From Homarus americanus (taxonomy: Eukaryota; Arthropoda; Malacostraca; Decapoda; Nephropidae), in the NCBI RefSeq assembly GCF_018991925.1, contig NW_024737042.1, positions 17,193,678 to 17,257,677 of the forward strand: a stretch of 64,000 nt of DNA. Direction: 5' to 3'. The notes beneath the pieces are model-generated. The model was not told the origin of the DNA. It did no database searches and saw only the letters and a list, made by a program, of their open reading frames with translations. Made by a program: the position numbers and the translations under genes. Shown piece by piece: positions 61,571-64,000 of the stretch (within the stretch, counting starts at the first letter, position 1; each line of letters starts with the position of its first letter).

Positions 61571-63527
61571 AAAACAATCTCTCCTTGGTGGAGAGATATA
61601 TTTGAAGATGAGATGCGTAGTAATATAGCCCTGGAAACTCTGAATCGGCTGCTTGTCCAATTAACCAGTCCGTTCACATATATTTATATTTGGGTTTTAA
61701 GTAACGAAACCCAAACGGTAGTTCCTTTGTTTTATTATAAAAGGTTGTATATATAATTCCTGAGTGTATATCAATCGTAAGTCTCACTGTCTAGGAGTAA
61801 ATGAGAAGGGGACGGCGTTTATGTATAATAAACGTTAGGTCACGTCCTTACGATATGAGTTGAGGTGAGCTACTGAAGCTTAAGGGCATCTCAGTGCGTG
61901 CTTACAGAAATGCTGAGCTATGGGTCTCGCCCTCTTGGGTGAGTTGCCCGCTCACGTGTCCATATCATGTCTTACTCATAGACAGTGGAAAGTTACAGGG
62001 TGGTGAATCTGAATATAATATCAGATGTATTGACCCATTTATATAATACGTTCTGTTGATGAGACAGGGGCCTATTACAACTCCACTAGTAAACATCTGA
62101 TGTCCAAATATACCGAATTATATGATCTTTCTAATATGGGTCTAGCGTAGTCTTTTAAGGGGAGGGGGCGGATGTTCGTCAACGAAAGAAAGTTATTGAT
62201 AATATGGTCAATAAAAACAGTGCCAGACACAGGAAATAAGAGAGTCTGGTCCGGCCGCGGCGGCAACCCAAGACACAGCGACATTGATATTTGTGACAAG
62301 AGCGGAGGGACAAGGAGCCACAAGTTTGGCCGCCCGCCCCGACTCTTGGCCAAGTTGTAACTCAATCTCCACACTTCCTCCCGGAGCTGTCGCCGCCCGC
62401 CCTCTCCGCCTGATGTATGTGTAAATATATTTCACCGCAACGACACAGTCAACATGCCTGCCATAAATACAAAGAAAATTACGGTACGAAGTTCCAGTAT
62501 TGACTGGAATTTATTTTCTTGGCGTTAACAGCAATTGTTTGCAAGATCTCAAAACTTTTTCCAAGAATACATTGTACACAATCACTGTATCTCCTCTACT
62601 GTAAACATTATAGGCGTTTGGGCACGTTTGGGGAGGAGTGAGGGAGTAAGAACTAAGAGATGGTTCACACTAGACTAAAAGTTGACGTGAGGATTGTCGT
62701 CCGATCACTGGAGGAAGACGTAACAATCACTCATGAGAAAAATACTCTGATGAAATACTGTATGGCTTTATGCCGTTCATTTACTGTTTGTGTGTTATTG
62801 TATTGTGTTTCTTTATGTGGTGTGCGTTGTGCTTATGTGGTTGTGTTGTATTTGTTTCTGTGGATGTATATTGTGTTTCTCGACAACTTACTTTCTTCTA
62901 TCATAAGTACAAATATGTGATCGATTCATGACAAGAAATATGTACTCAGACCTCTTTAATATTATATTATGCATGGCGTAATGCACAGTAATGCATTGCG
63001 TTATGCATGACGAAATATTTTTATTTCTCGTTACCCTCACCTGTGTATGTAAAATATTTTGTATAATTATTTGTGAGCAAAACTGGTACTTGATACCTAA
63101 AAATGTATGTATGTTTAACTATTTGTACAGCTTAATGTAGGAGTTGTTTTATATTAGTGCTGTTAGGCTTGTAGTCCCCTGGTACACCGTACACTGGTTT
63201 TTGTCAGTCATGGAAGGCATTGGAAGTGGGAGGACATCTGAGTTTGTCAGTGGTGTATACCTTCTCTAATATGGTTTAATTGAGTATTATACATTCATTG
63301 CTGCTCTATTATTATTTATTGGGTAAATTTGCATTAGTGCACACAACTCTGTTAGAAAGTCAAAACTCTGTTTTTCTAGTGTATTTGTGTGTTTTGATTG
63401 GTCTTGACCTTCAATTCCGTCGGAAATTGCCCGTTTTTTAGTTATCAGGGTTTTGGTGGGGCGTTTGCCGACAAAAATTATGGCAAAGCGAATACAAAAT
63501 ACACAAAAAAACACGAGAAAAATATAA
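61571..63527. other. Unassigned intergenic DNA
   Basis: No recognisable coding or repeat feature. 62220-62420 is GC-richer than its surroundings and open in two minus-strand frames, but without known motifs. A short open plus frame at 62660-62920 is hydrophobic and unrecognised. Confidence 0.45.
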
Positions 63528-63563
63528 ACCTGACCTGACCTAACGTAACCTAACCTAACTAAC
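63528..63563. repeat. Degenerate interstitial telomere-like tract (TTAGG type)
   Basis: CCTGACCTGACCTAACGTAA followed by CCTAACCTAACTAA: five to seven imperfect copies of CCTAA, the complement of the arthropod telomeric TTAGG repeat. Confidence 0.5.
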
Positions 63564-63869
63564 TCTCACCATATGATGGAATCACTTATTTCTTACATTA
63601 TTGGCCCGGTTCTGGTTTGTCGTTAGATTCTGAGATTAGTACACGTTGCTGACGTTGATTCTCGCTTAACGTGGGGGTTATAGGCGGGCAGCTTGCACTT
63701 AGGACACTTTACTGAGGTCGGGAGAACACCATGAGATCGAAAAAATTTATAGCTTGTTCGTTATTTTTTTAACGCGCAATTAACTCCATATAATTGAAGT
63801 GACACCCATGGCAGACTTCAATGGTCGGAAATGAATTTGAATTTCAAAGCATGAGAGACCCAAAATAAA

Positions 63870-64000
63870 AATCGAATCTGATTGGGCCAAAAATATGGCG
63901 AATTAAACCACAAATCATTTTAATTGATGGGAAAAAAAACGCTTTTGATTGGCCTCGTGAAGTGTACGGGACGCATGCGCATGACGATTTATGGGGACAC
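63870..64000. promoter_or_regulatory. Possible TATA-less promoter cluster at the window edge
   Basis: Two inverted CCAAT boxes (ATTGG at 63881-63885 and 63948-63952), an AAATATGGCG element resembling a YY1 site (63891-63900) and GCATGCGCATG (63973-63983), similar to an NRF-1 site, lie within 110 bp. Together these are typical of housekeeping promoters. No transcript start or gene can be seen before the window ends, so this is a suggestion only. Confidence 0.25.

Noticed and set aside
62208..62435. Possible exon in the GC-richer block
   Set aside because: Short, overlapping frames on both strands, no splice-site pair or homology I can recognise.

Overview
The window looks like repeat-rich nuclear DNA from an arthropod, most probably a malacostracan or decapod crustacean. 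That assignment is an inference. It rests on very long (AT)n and (ATT)n tracts, several families of CR1-like retrotransposon sharing a TTCTTATG-type 3' tail that I associate with decapod genomes, a degenerate TTAGG-type telomeric tract, and the absence of any bacterial or viral gene organisation. There is one 100-base assembly gap (34756-34855). I could not support a single ordinary cellular protein-coding gene, a functional tRNA or an rRNA. Almost every long open frame is a transposable-element protein or a by-product of a tandem repeat whose unit is a multiple of three.

Left part (1-18 kb): microsatellites at 0.9, 3.0, 4.5, 15.3 and 16.8 kb; a TTAA-flanked MITE (1.3-1.7 kb); a 5'-truncated non-LTR retrotransposon (1.7-3.0 kb, minus); degenerate minisatellites at 7.0-8.7 kb; a CR1-like 3' fragment beside a tRNA-headed SINE (10.5-11.06 kb, minus); and about 1.9 kb of almost G-free, C-rich sequence (12.2-14.15 kb).

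Middle (18-35.6 kb): a decayed non-LTR element with a Cys/His finger, endonuclease and reverse transcriptase (18.3-22.1 kb, minus); a 22-bp minisatellite with higher-order structure (24.4-24.95 kb); a remnant with RNase H and a C-terminal zinc knuckle (27.1-28.15 kb, minus); a 33-bp satellite (28.5-30.95 kb); a decayed endonuclease/RT element ending in a C2H2 finger (31.05-34.5 kb, plus); a 21-bp minisatellite running into the gap; and a 79-bp tandem array (35.3-35.6 kb).

Right part (38.8-64 kb): a nested pair of CR1-like elements (38.8-43.1 kb, plus); a third CR1-like family (44.9-45.8 kb); a Jockey/CR1-group element (46.1-50.85 kb, minus) carrying a PIF/Harbinger deletion derivative and an hAT MITE with a perfect 8-bp target duplication; an L2/CR1-group fragment with a (TTA)n tail (52.6-53.75 kb); a complete non-autonomous Ty3/gypsy-like LTR retrotransposon (54.1-57.0 kb, minus) whose only ORF joins Gag to the tail of integrase; and a nearly intact CR1-like element (57.6-61.6 kb, minus). 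The last element has an SGNH-esterase ORF1 and an endonuclease-RT ORF2. At its ORF1/ORF2 junction a TTTAAAC heptamer lies in the correct frame, six bases before the ORF1 stop codon and five bases before a G-quadruplex motif, with ORF2 in the -1 frame. I consider this junction the best candidate here for an undescribed mechanism.
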